From Flavobacterium sandaracinum (GTDB taxonomy: Bacteria; Bacteroidota; Bacteroidia; Flavobacteriales; Flavobacteriaceae): 64,000 nt of DNA. This document shows positions 36,526 to 45,819 of this stretch, in pieces. Both the position numbers and the translations under genes were made by a program. The first letter of the stretch is position 1, and every line of letters starts with the position of its first letter. Under the pieces are notes generated by a model, which was not told where the DNA came from, did no database searches, and saw nothing but the letters and a program-made list of their open reading frames with translations. The stretch is from positions 62,001 to 126,000 of the forward strand of contig NZ_SMFN01000003.1 of the NCBI RefSeq assembly GCF_004349135.1. Direction: 5' to 3'.

Positions 36526-37308
36526 ATGAATACATTTTCAAAAATAAGGGAATTATTCAAGGCTTTTTTACTTGAAATTGGCGAACTCTCCTACTTTGCT
36601 GGTCGTTTTTTTCAAGAAACGTTCAAACGCCCAATGGAGTTCAAAGAGTTTTTACGACAATGTTTTAATATGGGAAATCGTTCCCTGCTCCTGGTGGCAG
36701 TTACGGGATTTATTATTGGATTGGTATTCACCTTGCAATCGCGTCCCACGTTGCAGGAATTTGGCGCCGTTTCTTGGATGCCATCAATGGTAAGTATTTC
36801 GTTGATTCGAGAAATTGGTCCTATTATAACCGCTTTGATATGTGCAGGCCGAATTGGTTCTGGTATCGGTGCTGAATTAGGTTCGATGCGGGTGACAGAA
36901 CAAATTGATGCCATGGAAGTTTCCGGTACTAATCCGTTTAAATATTTAGTGGTGACCCGAGTTTTGGCTACCACTTTTATGCTACCCGTTTTGGTTTTCT
37001 TTGGAGACGCTATTGCAATATTTGGTTCTTTTCTAGTCGAAAACATCAAAGGAAACGTTTCCTTTTTATTGTATTACAATAAGGTGTTTGATGCCTTGGA
37101 ATTTGGTGATTTAATACCCGCAACTATTAAAACATTCTTTTTTGGTTTTGCCATCGGATTAGTAGGTTGCTTCAAAGGATATTATTGCAAGAAAGGAACC
37201 GCAGGTGTGGGTTTAGCTGCTAATTCGGCAGTGGTTTTCACGTCGATGCTGTTATTCATTATTGACTTTATTGCTGTATTTGTTACTGATATATTTTATG
37301 ATTTATAA
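36526..37308 (+). CDS. mlaE: MlaE-family ABC transporter permease
   Basis: This protein has 260 residues from the ATG at 36526; a TTG two codons earlier is less likely. It has about five membrane segments and the family core TGFIIGLVFTLQSRPTLQEF, IREIGPIITALICAGRIGSGIGAELGSM and EQIDAMEVSGTNPFKYL. It is the membrane part of a phospholipid transporter between the inner and outer membranes. The ATPase gene follows after 5 bases and the MlaD gene after that. Direction of lipid movement cannot be read from sequence. Confidence 0.93.
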   Translation: MNTFSKIRELFKAFLLEIGELSYFAGRFFQETFKRPMEFKEFLRQCFNMGNRSLLLVAVTGFIIGLVFTLQSRPTLQEFGAVSWMPSMVSISLIREIGPIITALICAGRIGSGIGAELGSMRVTEQIDAMEVSGTNPFKYLVVTRVLATTFMLPVLVFFGDAIAIFGSFLVENIKGNVSFLLYYNKVFDALEFGDLIPATIKTFFFGFAIGLVGCFKGYYCKKGTAGVGLAANSAVVFTSMLLFIIDFIAVFVTDIFYDL

Positions 37309-37313
37309 CGATT

Positions 37314-38066
37314 ATGAGTATCCCGACACCCAATCAAAACCGAATTATAGAAATCAAAGACTTGCGAAAAAGTTATGGTGATAATCATGTTTTGGATGGT
37401 TTTAATATGGTGCTGAATGAAGGAGAAAATCTGGTGATTATGGGGAAATCAGGTTCCGGAAAATCAGTGATGATCAAATGCTTAATTGGATTAGAGCAGC
37501 CAGACAGTGGTTCTATCGTTGTGATGGGAGAAGATATCAGCGAACTCAATCGGGAGGAACTGGACGATTTACGGACAGAAGTTGGATTTCTTTTTCAAGG
37601 AAGCGCATTATACGATTCGATGACGGTTCGCGAGAATCTAGAATTTCCATTGCGTCGTCACAAAAAAAAGTTTGGAGTCATTAAAGACACCACGCCCTTA
37701 GTGATGGAAGCATTAGAAAATGTGGGATTGGCTCAAACCATTAATTTAATGCCCGAAGAATTATCGGGTGGAATGAAACGCCGAATCGCTTTGGCCAGAA
37801 CATTGATTCTGCAACCAAAAATAATTCTGTATGACGAACCTACAACTGGATTAGATCCCATTACTGCAAAAGAAATTTTGCTGTTGATGATGTCTATTCA
37901 ACAAAAATACAACACCTCTGCAATAATTATCACCCACGATGTGGATTGTGCGAGAGTAATTTCGAACCGAATGATTTTATTGGTTGACGGTATCAATTAT
38001 ATCGAAGGCACTTTTGAGGAATTGTCTATCTCAACTGATCCGAAAGTGCAAGCTTTCTTTAAATAA
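37314..38066 (+). CDS. mlaF: MlaF-type ABC transporter ATPase
   Basis: This 250-residue ATPase has the Walker A GKSGSGKSV, signature LSGGMKRRIALARTL, Walker B IILYDEPTTGLDP and the switch histidine in IITHDVDCARV. The sequence GFLFQGSALYDSMTVRENLEFPL is characteristic of Mla/Mce-associated ATPases. It powers the MlaE permease encoded immediately before it. Confidence 0.93.
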   Translation: MSIPTPNQNRIIEIKDLRKSYGDNHVLDGFNMVLNEGENLVIMGKSGSGKSVMIKCLIGLEQPDSGSIVVMGEDISELNREELDDLRTEVGFLFQGSALYDSMTVRENLEFPLRRHKKKFGVIKDTTPLVMEALENVGLAQTINLMPEELSGGMKRRIALARTLILQPKIILYDEPTTGLDPITAKEILLLMMSIQQKYNTSAIIITHDVDCARVISNRMILLVDGINYIEGTFEELSISTDPKVQAFFK

Positions 38067-38073
38067 GAATAAA

Positions 38074-39057
38074 ATGGAAAAAACGACATCACAAAAATTG
38101 CGACTTGGACTTTTTGTTATTATCGGGTTATTACTTTTTATACTCGCGGTATATTTTATTGGCGATAAGCAACAAATGTTTGGAAAAACCAATCAATTAT
38201 CCGCGGTTTTTAATAATGTAAGCGGTCTGCAACTGGGAAATAATGTACGCTATTCCGGGATAAATGTGGGTACGGTTAGTGGCATAACAATGATAAATGA
38301 TACGGCAATAAAAGTCGATATGCTGATTGATAAAACCATTTTTCCACACATCAGGAAAAATGCCACAGCCACAATCGGTTCAGATGGTTTAGTGGGAAAC
38401 ATGATTATTAATATTATTCCGGGTAAGGAAAAAGCAAGCTCAATATTACCAGGAGATGAAATTCTTACGTTAAGCCGCATTCGCATGGATGATATGTTGA
38501 ATATCCTTGGTAAAACCAATAAAAATGCGGCACTACTGACATCCGATTTACTTAAAATTACGAATGAAATCAATCAGGGAACTGGAACTGTGGGCTTATT
38601 AATTAAGGATGCTAACTTGGCAAATGATTTAAAACAAACCGTTCATTATTTGAAAATTACGGGACAAGGAAGTTCAGAATCAATCACGAAAATAAACCGA
38701 CTCATTTCTTCCTTAGAAAATAAAGACAATGTAATTGGTGTTTTGAAAGATACCGCGGTTGCCAATAATCTTAAAAAAATAGTCCTGAATTTAAAACAAA
38801 CTAGTACCCAAATAGATAATGTTGTAAACAACCTAGATACCACAATTGTAAATATAAAAAACGGAAAAGGAGCTGTAAATTATCTTTCAAATGACCCAGA
38901 ACTAGTTCGGAAAATAGATTCAACGATGACTAATGTTAACGAAGCCAGCTTGCGTTTGAATGAAAATCTCGAAGCTTTGAAACATAATTTTTTGTTGCGG
39001 GGATATTTTAGAAAACAAGAAAAAGCAAAATTAAAAGAACAAAAAAAGGATGAATAG
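38074..39057 (+). CDS. mlaD: MlaD/MCE-family substrate-binding protein
   Basis: This protein has 327 residues from the ATG at 38074, 7 bases after mlaF; an upstream in-frame start would overlap mlaF and is unlikely. One N-terminal membrane segment (LGLFVIIGLLLFILAVYFIG) is followed by a single MCE domain (about 40-125, with VSGLQLGNNVRYSGINVGTV). A long helical region follows, and the end is very lysine-rich (KQEKAKLKEQKKDE). It should sit in the periplasm, form a hexameric ring and hand lipids to MlaE. The helical extension is longer than in E. coli MlaD and may form a needle or tunnel. Confidence 0.9.
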   Translation: MEKTTSQKLRLGLFVIIGLLLFILAVYFIGDKQQMFGKTNQLSAVFNNVSGLQLGNNVRYSGINVGTVSGITMINDTAIKVDMLIDKTIFPHIRKNATATIGSDGLVGNMIINIIPGKEKASSILPGDEILTLSRIRMDDMLNILGKTNKNAALLTSDLLKITNEINQGTGTVGLLIKDANLANDLKQTVHYLKITGQGSSESITKINRLISSLENKDNVIGVLKDTAVANNLKKIVLNLKQTSTQIDNVVNNLDTTIVNIKNGKGAVNYLSNDPELVRKIDSTMTNVNEASLRLNENLEALKHNFLLRGYFRKQEKAKLKEQKKDE

Positions 39058-39113
39058 TAAAATAGATTATTGCCTTTATTTGATTTTAGAACTACGTAAA
39101 AGACGATTGCAAC

Positions 39114-40151
39114 ATGGTTACAATAGAAAAATTAGGAATAATTCTAAGTCCTACCAACCACCAATTTGAAAATAACGGCGTGTTCAATCCTGGGATTTAT
39201 CAGGACGGAAATACGATTCATGTTTTATATCGAGCGGTAGAACACGGCAATTATTCTACAATAGGATACGCCAAGTTGGATGGTCCCATGAAAGTAACAG
39301 AACGCTATGAAAAGCCATTGATTTCGAGAGATTTTGATTATGAAAAACACGGTGTGGAAGATGCAAGAGTTGTGAAAATTGAGGATACCTATTATATAAC
39401 TTATACCGCTTATGATGGAGTCAATGCGATGGGAGCCCTTGCCACTTCAAAGGATTTAATTCATTTTGAAAAGCACGGAATCATAACGCCACATGTTAAT
39501 TATCAAGAATATGAAAATTTTATGAACTGCTGTGATAGCAGTAAACTCAATCCAAAATACCATCAGTACTATAATCTTTTTGCCCAAATAGGATTAGTTG
39601 CCGATGAATTCCGGTTGCTTCGAGATAAAGATGTGGTCTTATTTCCAAGGAAAATAAACGGAAAATTTATGCTTTTGCACCGGATTTGGCCGGGAATTCA
39701 GATTGTGGAATTCAATGATTTCAAGGATTTAACAGAAGATTTTTGGAAAGAATATCTCATTAAGTTAGTGGATCATATTGTACTGGATCCCAAAGATGTA
39801 TACGAAGTGAATTACATTGGTGCTGGCGGTCCGCCTATAGAAACTGAATATGGCTGGTTGCTAATTTACCATGGCGTACAAGAGACGATAAAGGGAAAAA
39901 TATATCATGCAAAAGCCGCATTATTACAATTGGACAATCCGAAAATTGAGATTGCCAGATTACCATTTCCGTTGTTTTCACCCACAAAGCAATGGGAAAT
40001 AGAGGGAGTAGTAAGCAATGTTGTCTTTCCATCAGGACATGCATTATTTGGCAAAGACCTATACCTATACTACGGCGTGGCCGATAAACACATTGCTGTT
40101 GCAAAATTAGACTTAAATGAATTGCTTCTCGAATTGAGAAAACAACCTTAA
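39114..40151 (+). CDS. GH130-family glycoside phosphorylase/hydrolase
   Basis: This 345-residue protein has the five-bladed propeller pattern of GH130: NNGVFNPGIYQDGN, LYRAVEHGNYSTIGYA, KHGVEDARVVKIEDTYYITYTAYDG and GAGGPPIETEYGWLLIYHG. The proposed general acid aspartate lies in VEDAR. GH130 members act on beta-mannosides, mostly by phosphorolysis and some by hydrolysis. No signal peptide is present, so it works in the cytoplasm. The glycosyltransferase gene follows after 11 bases, which suggests synthesis and turnover of one beta-mannoside. Confidence 0.87.
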   Translation: MVTIEKLGIILSPTNHQFENNGVFNPGIYQDGNTIHVLYRAVEHGNYSTIGYAKLDGPMKVTERYEKPLISRDFDYEKHGVEDARVVKIEDTYYITYTAYDGVNAMGALATSKDLIHFEKHGIITPHVNYQEYENFMNCCDSSKLNPKYHQYYNLFAQIGLVADEFRLLRDKDVVLFPRKINGKFMLLHRIWPGIQIVEFNDFKDLTEDFWKEYLIKLVDHIVLDPKDVYEVNYIGAGGPPIETEYGWLLIYHGVQETIKGKIYHAKAALLQLDNPKIEIARLPFPLFSPTKQWEIEGVVSNVVFPSGHALFGKDLYLYYGVADKHIAVAKLDLNELLLELRKQP

Positions 40152-40162
40152 AAAATGACGCT

Positions 40163-42430
40163 ATGAAAATCGAGAAAGGAATAAAAATGCTGATTGTAAG
40201 CTCCTACCCACCTAGAGAATGCGGAATAGCAACTTTTACTAATGATATTGTCAATGCCTTGGATGTTGTATTTGGAGACACGCTTCCCGTTGAAGTATGC
40301 GCATTGCAAACCAGAGAGCAAGATTTTAAATATCCTGAAGAAGTGAGCTATGTTCTGCCGGTAGATTCTTTGGTTCATTACAGGTTGGTCGCCGAGAAAA
40401 TAAATGAACGCAATGATATTGGATTGGTTTGTATTCAACATGAATTTGGTCTTTTTAGAGGAGAATATGGCGATCATATCCTTTCCTTTATATTGGCGCT
40501 TAACAAACCCATTGTAACCGTTTTTCATACAGTGCTGCCTAATCCCGACGAAAAAAGAATAAAAGTGGTTTATGCGCTCACTGATTTATCGGACAAAGTG
40601 GTGGTTCTAACCAAAAAATCAAAAGAAATTCTGATCGACTACTATAATTGTCCTCCGACAAAGACCATAGTAATTCCTCATGGAAATCACACTGTACTAT
40701 GGGAACAAAAAAAAATACTGAAAAACAAATATGGTTTTAAAGACAAAATTGTACTATCTACTTTTGGATTAATTAGTGAAAATAAAGGAATTGAAACCGT
40801 CTTACAGGCATTACCGGAAATTGTAGCGCGACATCCTGAAGTAGTTTACCTTGTAATAGGAAAGACACATCCCGAAGTTATAAAAAGAGAAGGAGAGAAA
40901 TACCGCAATCTACTTGCTACTTTAGTAAAAGAACTTGGTTTAGAAAGCAATGTAATTTTTATCAATGAGTACCTGCAATTGGAACAATTATTGGAATTTT
41001 TAACCTTATCAGAAATTTATTTATTCTCTTCCAAAGATCCAAATCAAGCAGTAAGTGGAACCTTTGCTTATGCAATGAGCAGCGGGTGCGCTGTAATTTC
41101 TACTCCCATACCTCATGCTGTCGAATCGTTAGGAAACGGCAATGGAATCCTAATGAAAAGTTTCGATAAACCCGATGAATTTAAGGAAGCAATCCTCTAT
41201 CTCATTGAAAATAAAGAGCAGAGGATAGCAATGGGGAAAAATGCCTTTTCTATGGCTCGTGCGACAAACTGGGAGAATATCGCCATCCAATACCGTCTTT
41301 TATTTGACCAATTAACGAATAGAGAAGATGATTTACGATTCAATTTTCCTCCTATAAAATTAGATCATATCAAAAAACTGACTACCGATTTTGGAATTCT
41401 TCAGTTTTCAAAATTCAGTCAGCCTGATCCTGAATCAGGCTATACGCTGGACGATAATGCCAGAGCATTAATCAACATGGTCCTATACAATAAAGCGTTT
41501 CCCAATGAAGAGAATTTGAAACTGGCAAATACCTACTTAAATTTTATCGAAGGCATACAACAACAGGATGGCTGGTTTGACAATTACAAAGATTATAACA
41601 AGAAACTAACCAAACAAAACGAAGAAGTAAATTTGGAAGATGCAAATGGCAGAGCGTTGTGGAGTCTTGGAACGGTGATTTCCCACAGACAAAACTTACC
41701 GCTGGACATGATTTGCCAGGCCGTAAAATGCTGGGATAAAGCAATAAACAAGATAGACAACTTCAAATCACCAAGAGCCATAGCCTATGCTCTCAAAGGT
41801 CTTTATCTGTACCATGAAACGTATGAAGATAAAGATATAAAAAATCATATCGAGAAATTGGCTAATGAACTGCTACGCCATTATAAAATCAATTCAGTCG
41901 AGAATTGGTGCTGGTACGAAGATTACATGACCTATGCCAATAATGTGCTGCCCGAAGCTATGATGTACAGTTATTTAGTCACAAAAAATCCTAAATATAA
42001 AAAAATTGCAGTTATTACTTTTGACTTTTTACTTTCTCACTATTTTATGAAAGGACAGTTGAAAGTAATATCAAACCGAGGTTGGTTCAAAAAACAAAAT
42101 GAAAGGGTTTTCTATGGCGAACAACCTATTGAAGTCGCTACAACCATAATTGCACTCGATTTGTTTTATGATGTAACGCAAAATACAAAATACAAAGACC
42201 AATTAAAACTCGCTTTCATCTGGTTTTTGGGGAACAATCATCTAAAACAGATCATGTACAATCCAGAAAATGGTGCTTCGTATGACGGATTAGAAGACAA
42301 ACACATCAACATTAATCAGGGAGCTGAATCTACTTTGTGTTTTTTTAAAGCGCGCTTAATCATGGAAAAATATAACGAAAAACCCTCGTATCCAATAAAA
42401 ACATCCAAAACGAAGTCCTTAATTACTTAA
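40163..42430 (+). CDS. GT4 glycosyltransferase fused to an alpha/alpha-toroid domain
   Basis: This 755-residue protein has two parts. Residues 1 to about 390 form a GT-B glycosyltransferase of the GT4 type, with SSYPPRECGIATF at the start, STFGLISENKGIETVLQALP and a donor-site block SGTFAYAMSSGCAVISTPIP. Residues from about 405 onwards resemble helical toroid domains of glycan-processing enzymes (YTLDDNARALINMVLYNK, EDANGRALWSLGTVI, WCWYEDYMTYANNVLPEAMM). It has no membrane segments. Together with the GH130 gene it may build or remodel a mannose-containing glycan. Donor and acceptor are not predictable, and the toroid may be binding-only. Confidence 0.8.
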   Translation: MKIEKGIKMLIVSSYPPRECGIATFTNDIVNALDVVFGDTLPVEVCALQTREQDFKYPEEVSYVLPVDSLVHYRLVAEKINERNDIGLVCIQHEFGLFRGEYGDHILSFILALNKPIVTVFHTVLPNPDEKRIKVVYALTDLSDKVVVLTKKSKEILIDYYNCPPTKTIVIPHGNHTVLWEQKKILKNKYGFKDKIVLSTFGLISENKGIETVLQALPEIVARHPEVVYLVIGKTHPEVIKREGEKYRNLLATLVKELGLESNVIFINEYLQLEQLLEFLTLSEIYLFSSKDPNQAVSGTFAYAMSSGCAVISTPIPHAVESLGNGNGILMKSFDKPDEFKEAILYLIENKEQRIAMGKNAFSMARATNWENIAIQYRLLFDQLTNREDDLRFNFPPIKLDHIKKLTTDFGILQFSKFSQPDPESGYTLDDNARALINMVLYNKAFPNEENLKLANTYLNFIEGIQQQDGWFDNYKDYNKKLTKQNEEVNLEDANGRALWSLGTVISHRQNLPLDMICQAVKCWDKAINKIDNFKSPRAIAYALKGLYLYHETYEDKDIKNHIEKLANELLRHYKINSVENWCWYEDYMTYANNVLPEAMMYSYLVTKNPKYKKIAVITFDFLLSHYFMKGQLKVISNRGWFKKQNERVFYGEQPIEVATTIIALDLFYDVTQNTKYKDQLKLAFIWFLGNNHLKQIMYNPENGASYDGLEDKHININQGAESTLCFFKARLIMEKYNEKPSYPIKTSKTKSLIT

Positions 42431-42438
42431 ATTCCACT

Positions 42439-42467
42439 AAAAAATCTGCTGAAAAGCAGATTTTTTT
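42439..42467. terminator. bidirectional terminator
   Basis: AAAATCTGCT-GAAA-AGCAGATTTT is a perfect stem with a GAAA loop and T tracts on both strands. It serves the converging glycosyltransferase and cysteine desulfurase genes. Confidence 0.88.
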
Positions 42468-43591
42468 TATATCGTTTTCAATGCGCCTACAAGTACATCA
42501 ATATCTTCCTTTGTATTGAAATGACTAAACGAAATACGCAAACTAGGTTTTTTCAAATCTTCATTTGAAAGCATTTCGGCTAAAACATGTGAAGGTTTTA
42601 CGCTTCCAGATTGACAGGCGCTTCCGCGGGAAACTGCAATTCCTTTCATATCTAAATGAAATAAAATCATTGCTGTTTTATCCGCTGAGAAAGGCATCAA
42701 TACATTCAAAACCGTATAAAATCCATCGACAGTTCCATTGATTGCAAAAGCTGGAAATTCAATTTCAAGTTGAGTAATAAGATAACTTCGTAATTCAGTA
42801 ATATGGCTTCGTTCCGTTTCTAAATTGCGGTATGAAAGTTCTAATGCTTTTGCCATTCCGGCAATTTGATGTAAAGCCTCAGTACCGGCTCGCAATCCTT
42901 TTTCCTGTTCTCCGCCAAAGAATAGTGGTTGTAACCCGGAATTTTTTCGAATAAAAGCAAAACCAACTCCTTTTGGTCCGTGAAATTTATGCGCACTAGC
43001 CACAATGAAATCAATTGGTAAATTTTGTAAATCAATTGTTGTTTTTCCAATGGACTGCACCGTATCCGAATGAAATAAAACATTATGTTCTTGACAAATA
43101 CGGCCTATTCGTTCCAAGTCTAAAACGGTTCCTGTTTCATTGTTCACATGCATCAAACTGACTAATGTTTTCTTTTCTTGCGAGAGTAATTCTACTAAAT
43201 CAGTTATGTCAATTTCACCGTTTGGCTTGATTGCCACATAATCTACTTGAATACCGTACTCTTTTTCTAATACTAAAGCCGTGTACAAAACAGCATGATG
43301 CTCAATTTTACTAGTAATAATTCTCTTCACTTTCAAATCTTTTACGGCTGAACGGAGAATCCAATTATTAGCCTCAGTTCCACAAGACGTGAAAATAATT
43401 TCCTGAGCGGTAGCATTCAAATTTTTGGCGATTGATTTTCTGGAAAGTTCCAAAATGTTTTTGGCGGAACGTCCTAAACTATGTGTTGAAGATGGATTTC
43501 CGTACTCTTCCGTTAAAACTTGAGTCATTTCCTGAATCACCTCTGGACGCAGAGCCGTGGTTGAGGCATTATCGAGATATACTTTTTTCAT
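42467..43591 (-). CDS. cysteine desulfurase (NifS/IscS family)
   Basis: This 374-residue PLP enzyme has YLDNASTTALRPEV at the start, EANNWILR, the lysine-bearing VASAHKFHGPKGVGF and the catalytic cysteine loop SRGSACQSGS. The ACQSGS form, with the cysteine in a long loop, places it in the NifS/IscS group rather than SufS. It would mobilise sulfur from cysteine for Fe-S cluster or tRNA thiolation. No scaffold gene is adjacent, so the exact pathway is open. The exporter gene lies 19 bases upstream. Confidence 0.93.
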   Translation of the reverse strand: MKKVYLDNASTTALRPEVIQEMTQVLTEEYGNPSSTHSLGRSAKNILELSRKSIAKNLNATAQEIIFTSCGTEANNWILRSAVKDLKVKRIITSKIEHHAVLYTALVLEKEYGIQVDYVAIKPNGEIDITDLVELLSQEKKTLVSLMHVNNETGTVLDLERIGRICQEHNVLFHSDTVQSIGKTTIDLQNLPIDFIVASAHKFHGPKGVGFAFIRKNSGLQPLFFGGEQEKGLRAGTEALHQIAGMAKALELSYRNLETERSHITELRSYLITQLEIEFPAFAINGTVDGFYTVLNVLMPFSADKTAMILFHLDMKGIAVSRGSACQSGSVKPSHVLAEMLSNEDLKKPSLRISFSHFNTKEDIDVLVGALKTI

Positions 43592-43610
43592 TTTTTAAAA
43601 TATAAAATTA

Positions 43611-44528
43611 TTAAAGCCCTTTAATTTCTGCTGGCATCGCTTTCGGTTTTTTAGAAAAGAGTATTCTTTCATTAAATACCACTATCGAAACAAAAATTAA
43701 AAAATAAGAAAACAATTGAAGGAAACTTACTTGCTCATTGTAATAAAATAGGGCCAGTAAAAAATTAATAATCGGGTTAATATAAATCATAATTCCTACC
43801 GCAGAAGAGTTAATTCCTTTGAGCGCATAGAGATTTAAAAACAACGGGATAATGGTAAAAAACACCACAATCATGAACATACAGGTATAAAATAAAGGTT
43901 CCGTAGGGATTGCTCCGCTGTATTTTGGATAAAAAGGAAGTAAAACAAGCGCTGTAAAAATCAATTGAATCGTAAGCCCCAGAAATTTATCCAAACCATT
44001 ATTTTTTCGTTGACTCACTAAATACATTGCGTATGTTGCCGCAGTGATAAGGCTGTAAAAAATATCCTGAAAATGGTTGAATGACAACAAAATACAACTG
44101 AAAAAACTGATGCTCACAGCAATCCATTGCCATTTACTCAATGTTTCTTTCAATATATAAAAGGCAAAAACTGTCGTTACAATAGGACAAATCAAATAGG
44201 CTAATGATGCTGCATTAACGCTAACATGATTCATTACATAGATGTAAACAAACCAGTTTGAAGAGAGGAATACGCCACCACCAAGTGTCAGTAACACAAC
44301 CTTTTTTTGTTGTTTTGATGAGCTATTTTTAAAGTGATTCCAATTTTCTCTTATTACTCTTCTTCGAAAAACTACATTTATGAGTACCATTGTAATCGCA
44401 CTAAAAAAGACGCGATAAAACAAAATATCAAGAGAAGGATAATTATGCAACGGTTTCAAAGCAAAACTAAAAAAACCCCAGACAAAAAAAGCTAAAAAAG
44501 CAGCTGAATAATATTTGTTAAGCCTCAT
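43611..44528 (-). CDS. RarD/EamA-family transporter
   Basis: This protein has 305 residues from the ATG whose complement lies at 44526-44528. A longer frame starting at 44585 would contain its own promoter and is rejected. It has about ten membrane segments and RarD features such as SAAFLAFFVWGFFSFALKPL, SSNWFVYIYVMNHVSVNAAS and SAVGIMIYINPIINFLLALF. Family members are drug/metabolite exporters of unknown natural substrate. It is transcribed towards the cysteine desulfurase gene from a strong Bacteroidetes promoter. Confidence 0.88.
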   Translation of the reverse strand: MRLNKYYSAAFLAFFVWGFFSFALKPLHNYPSLDILFYRVFFSAITMVLINVVFRRRVIRENWNHFKNSSSKQQKKVVLLTLGGGVFLSSNWFVYIYVMNHVSVNAASLAYLICPIVTTVFAFYILKETLSKWQWIAVSISFFSCILLSFNHFQDIFYSLITAATYAMYLVSQRKNNGLDKFLGLTIQLIFTALVLLPFYPKYSGAIPTEPLFYTCMFMIVVFFTIIPLFLNLYALKGINSSAVGIMIYINPIINFLLALFYYNEQVSFLQLFSYFLIFVSIVVFNERILFSKKPKAMPAEIKGL

Positions 44529-44547
44529 GACCCTTATTAAATTGGTA

Positions 44548-44577
44548 CAAAGATAACGAATTCTATTGGCTTTCAAA
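44548..44577 (-). promoter_or_regulatory. promoter of the RarD-like gene
   Basis: On the minus strand, TTTG is followed by 18 bases and then TATCTTTG, a full match to TTTG-N17-19-TAnnTTTG. The -7 box ends about 19 bases before the chosen ATG and excludes the longer upstream start. Confidence 0.75.
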
Positions 44578-44689
44578 CCGTACAATTCGATTCAAAAATT
44601 TAAGTAGAAATAGTAAATTTATTCTCCAACCCTAAAAAACAAAAAAGCACAATATGTTGTTAAATACGGTATTTTTATTCGGTATTGTA

Positions 44690-44718
44690 TTTGGTATAAA
44701 TTAAAAATTCTATTTTTG
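44690..44718 (+). promoter_or_regulatory. promoter of the duplicated-domain lipoprotein gene
   Basis: TTTG at 44690-44693, a 17-base spacer and TATTTTTG at 44711-44718 match the Bacteroidetes consensus. The start codon follows 17 bases later. Confidence 0.75.
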
Positions 44719-44735
44719 TTAGAAATTTTATAAAA

Positions 44736-45680
44736 ATGAAAAGAGTCCTTAGCTTGTTGGTTTTTGCCCTGTTCTTAAATGGTTGTGATGATGGAGATTT
44801 AATTCAAGAAGACATCAATTTTGAGGATGTTGCCGCACAAAAATGTACCTCAAACACTATTATTTATAAAGTAAAAGATAGTGAAGCTCTTATTTTTGAT
44901 GCCTTAGGAATCAATTTCCCTGCTGAAACTTCTACTCAGGAACTAGAGATTAATAGTACCAATCGAGTAATTTATCGGTTTTATAATGGTACCGTAACTG
45001 CTTCTACATTATGCGAAACAATCCCCCCAGCAACGCCAGTTGTAACAGATCAATGGACGGCTACAGGTGGAAGAATAGTCATAAATACTACTGCCATTAA
45101 AACTAGGAATGAAGCAGAGAACAGTTCTAAAATCACAGGTTATAACCACAATATTACCTTTAAAAACATCACTTTTGATAAAGGAAACGGTACACAAGTT
45201 TATGAAACATTTACGTTTGGGGACTATATTCTGAACACCACCGGTTTGCCTTTTGCTTTTACTAAAGTGTTAAAGCAATGCTCAAATTCTAAACAGCTTT
45301 ATGATAAAAATAGTAGCGAAGCACTGATTCTAGATATAGATCCCACTTTGATTACTAATCAAGCTACTCCAATAAACACACCAAGAAGTGGCCTAATTAG
45401 CGATACCAAAAACAAACTTACGTATCGATTATTCTCTGGTTTGTTGACTGATGATTACTTTTGTAATACCACTTTTCCATCTACTCCTGTAGTTCTTGAG
45501 GAATGGATTGCCGTAGCTGGAGTTGCTAATATCAGTGGCAGGATTGAAGTAACAACCACTAGTTTTGGAAACGGTTTTAAACATACCGTGATTCTTAAAA
45601 ATGTAAAAATGAAGAAGGGAAACAGTGATTTTCTTTTAGGTGACAATTATATTTACGGTGAATTATTGACTACCAATTAA
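44736..45680 (+). CDS. lipoprotein with internal duplication
   Basis: This 314-residue protein has a lipoprotein signal (SLLVFALFLNGCDDG). The mature part is two tandem copies of one domain of about 130 residues. Copy one runs CTSNTIIYKVKDSEALIFD to RVIYRFYNGT to PPATPVVTDQW; copy two runs CSNSKQLYDKNSSEALILD to KLTYRLFSGL to FPSTPVVLEEW. Each copy has a pair of conserved cysteines, one before the I/LY strand and one before the proline loop. I do not recognise the family. It has its own promoter and ends in a strong terminator. Confidence 0.75.
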   Translation: MKRVLSLLVFALFLNGCDDGDLIQEDINFEDVAAQKCTSNTIIYKVKDSEALIFDALGINFPAETSTQELEINSTNRVIYRFYNGTVTASTLCETIPPATPVVTDQWTATGGRIVINTTAIKTRNEAENSSKITGYNHNITFKNITFDKGNGTQVYETFTFGDYILNTTGLPFAFTKVLKQCSNSKQLYDKNSSEALILDIDPTLITNQATPINTPRSGLISDTKNKLTYRLFSGLLTDDYFCNTTFPSTPVVLEEWIAVAGVANISGRIEVTTTSFGNGFKHTVILKNVKMKKGNSDFLLGDNYIYGELLTTN

Positions 45681-45735
45681 TCTTGAATTTTATATAAATT
45701 CAATCTCAAAATCAATCGTTTTTTACCCCAACAAA

Positions 45736-45793
45736 AATCCCGATTTCAAGTCACTTTCAAATAGAAAATAGACTTGAAATCGGGATTATTTTT
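45736..45793. terminator. long bidirectional hairpin terminator
   Basis: A perfect 17-bp stem, AATCCCGATTTCAAGTC / GACTTGAAATCGGGATT with an 18-base loop, is flanked by A and T runs. It separates the lipoprotein gene from the converging Smr gene. Confidence 0.88.
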
Positions 45794-45819
45794 TCGATTT
45801 AAATCACTTAAAAAGAGAA

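Noticed and set aside
36612..37049. 145-codon minus-strand ORF opposite mlaE
   Set aside because: Shadow of the conserved MlaE coding sequence; no protein-like motif.
37984..38073. N-terminal extension of MlaD
   Set aside because: It would overlap mlaF by more than 80 bases and lacks similarity to MlaD; the ATG at 38074 gives a normal N-terminal anchor.
44529..44585. N-terminal extension of the RarD-like protein
   Set aside because: The extension covers the promoter at 44548-44577; the ATG at 44528 gives the usual N-terminus.
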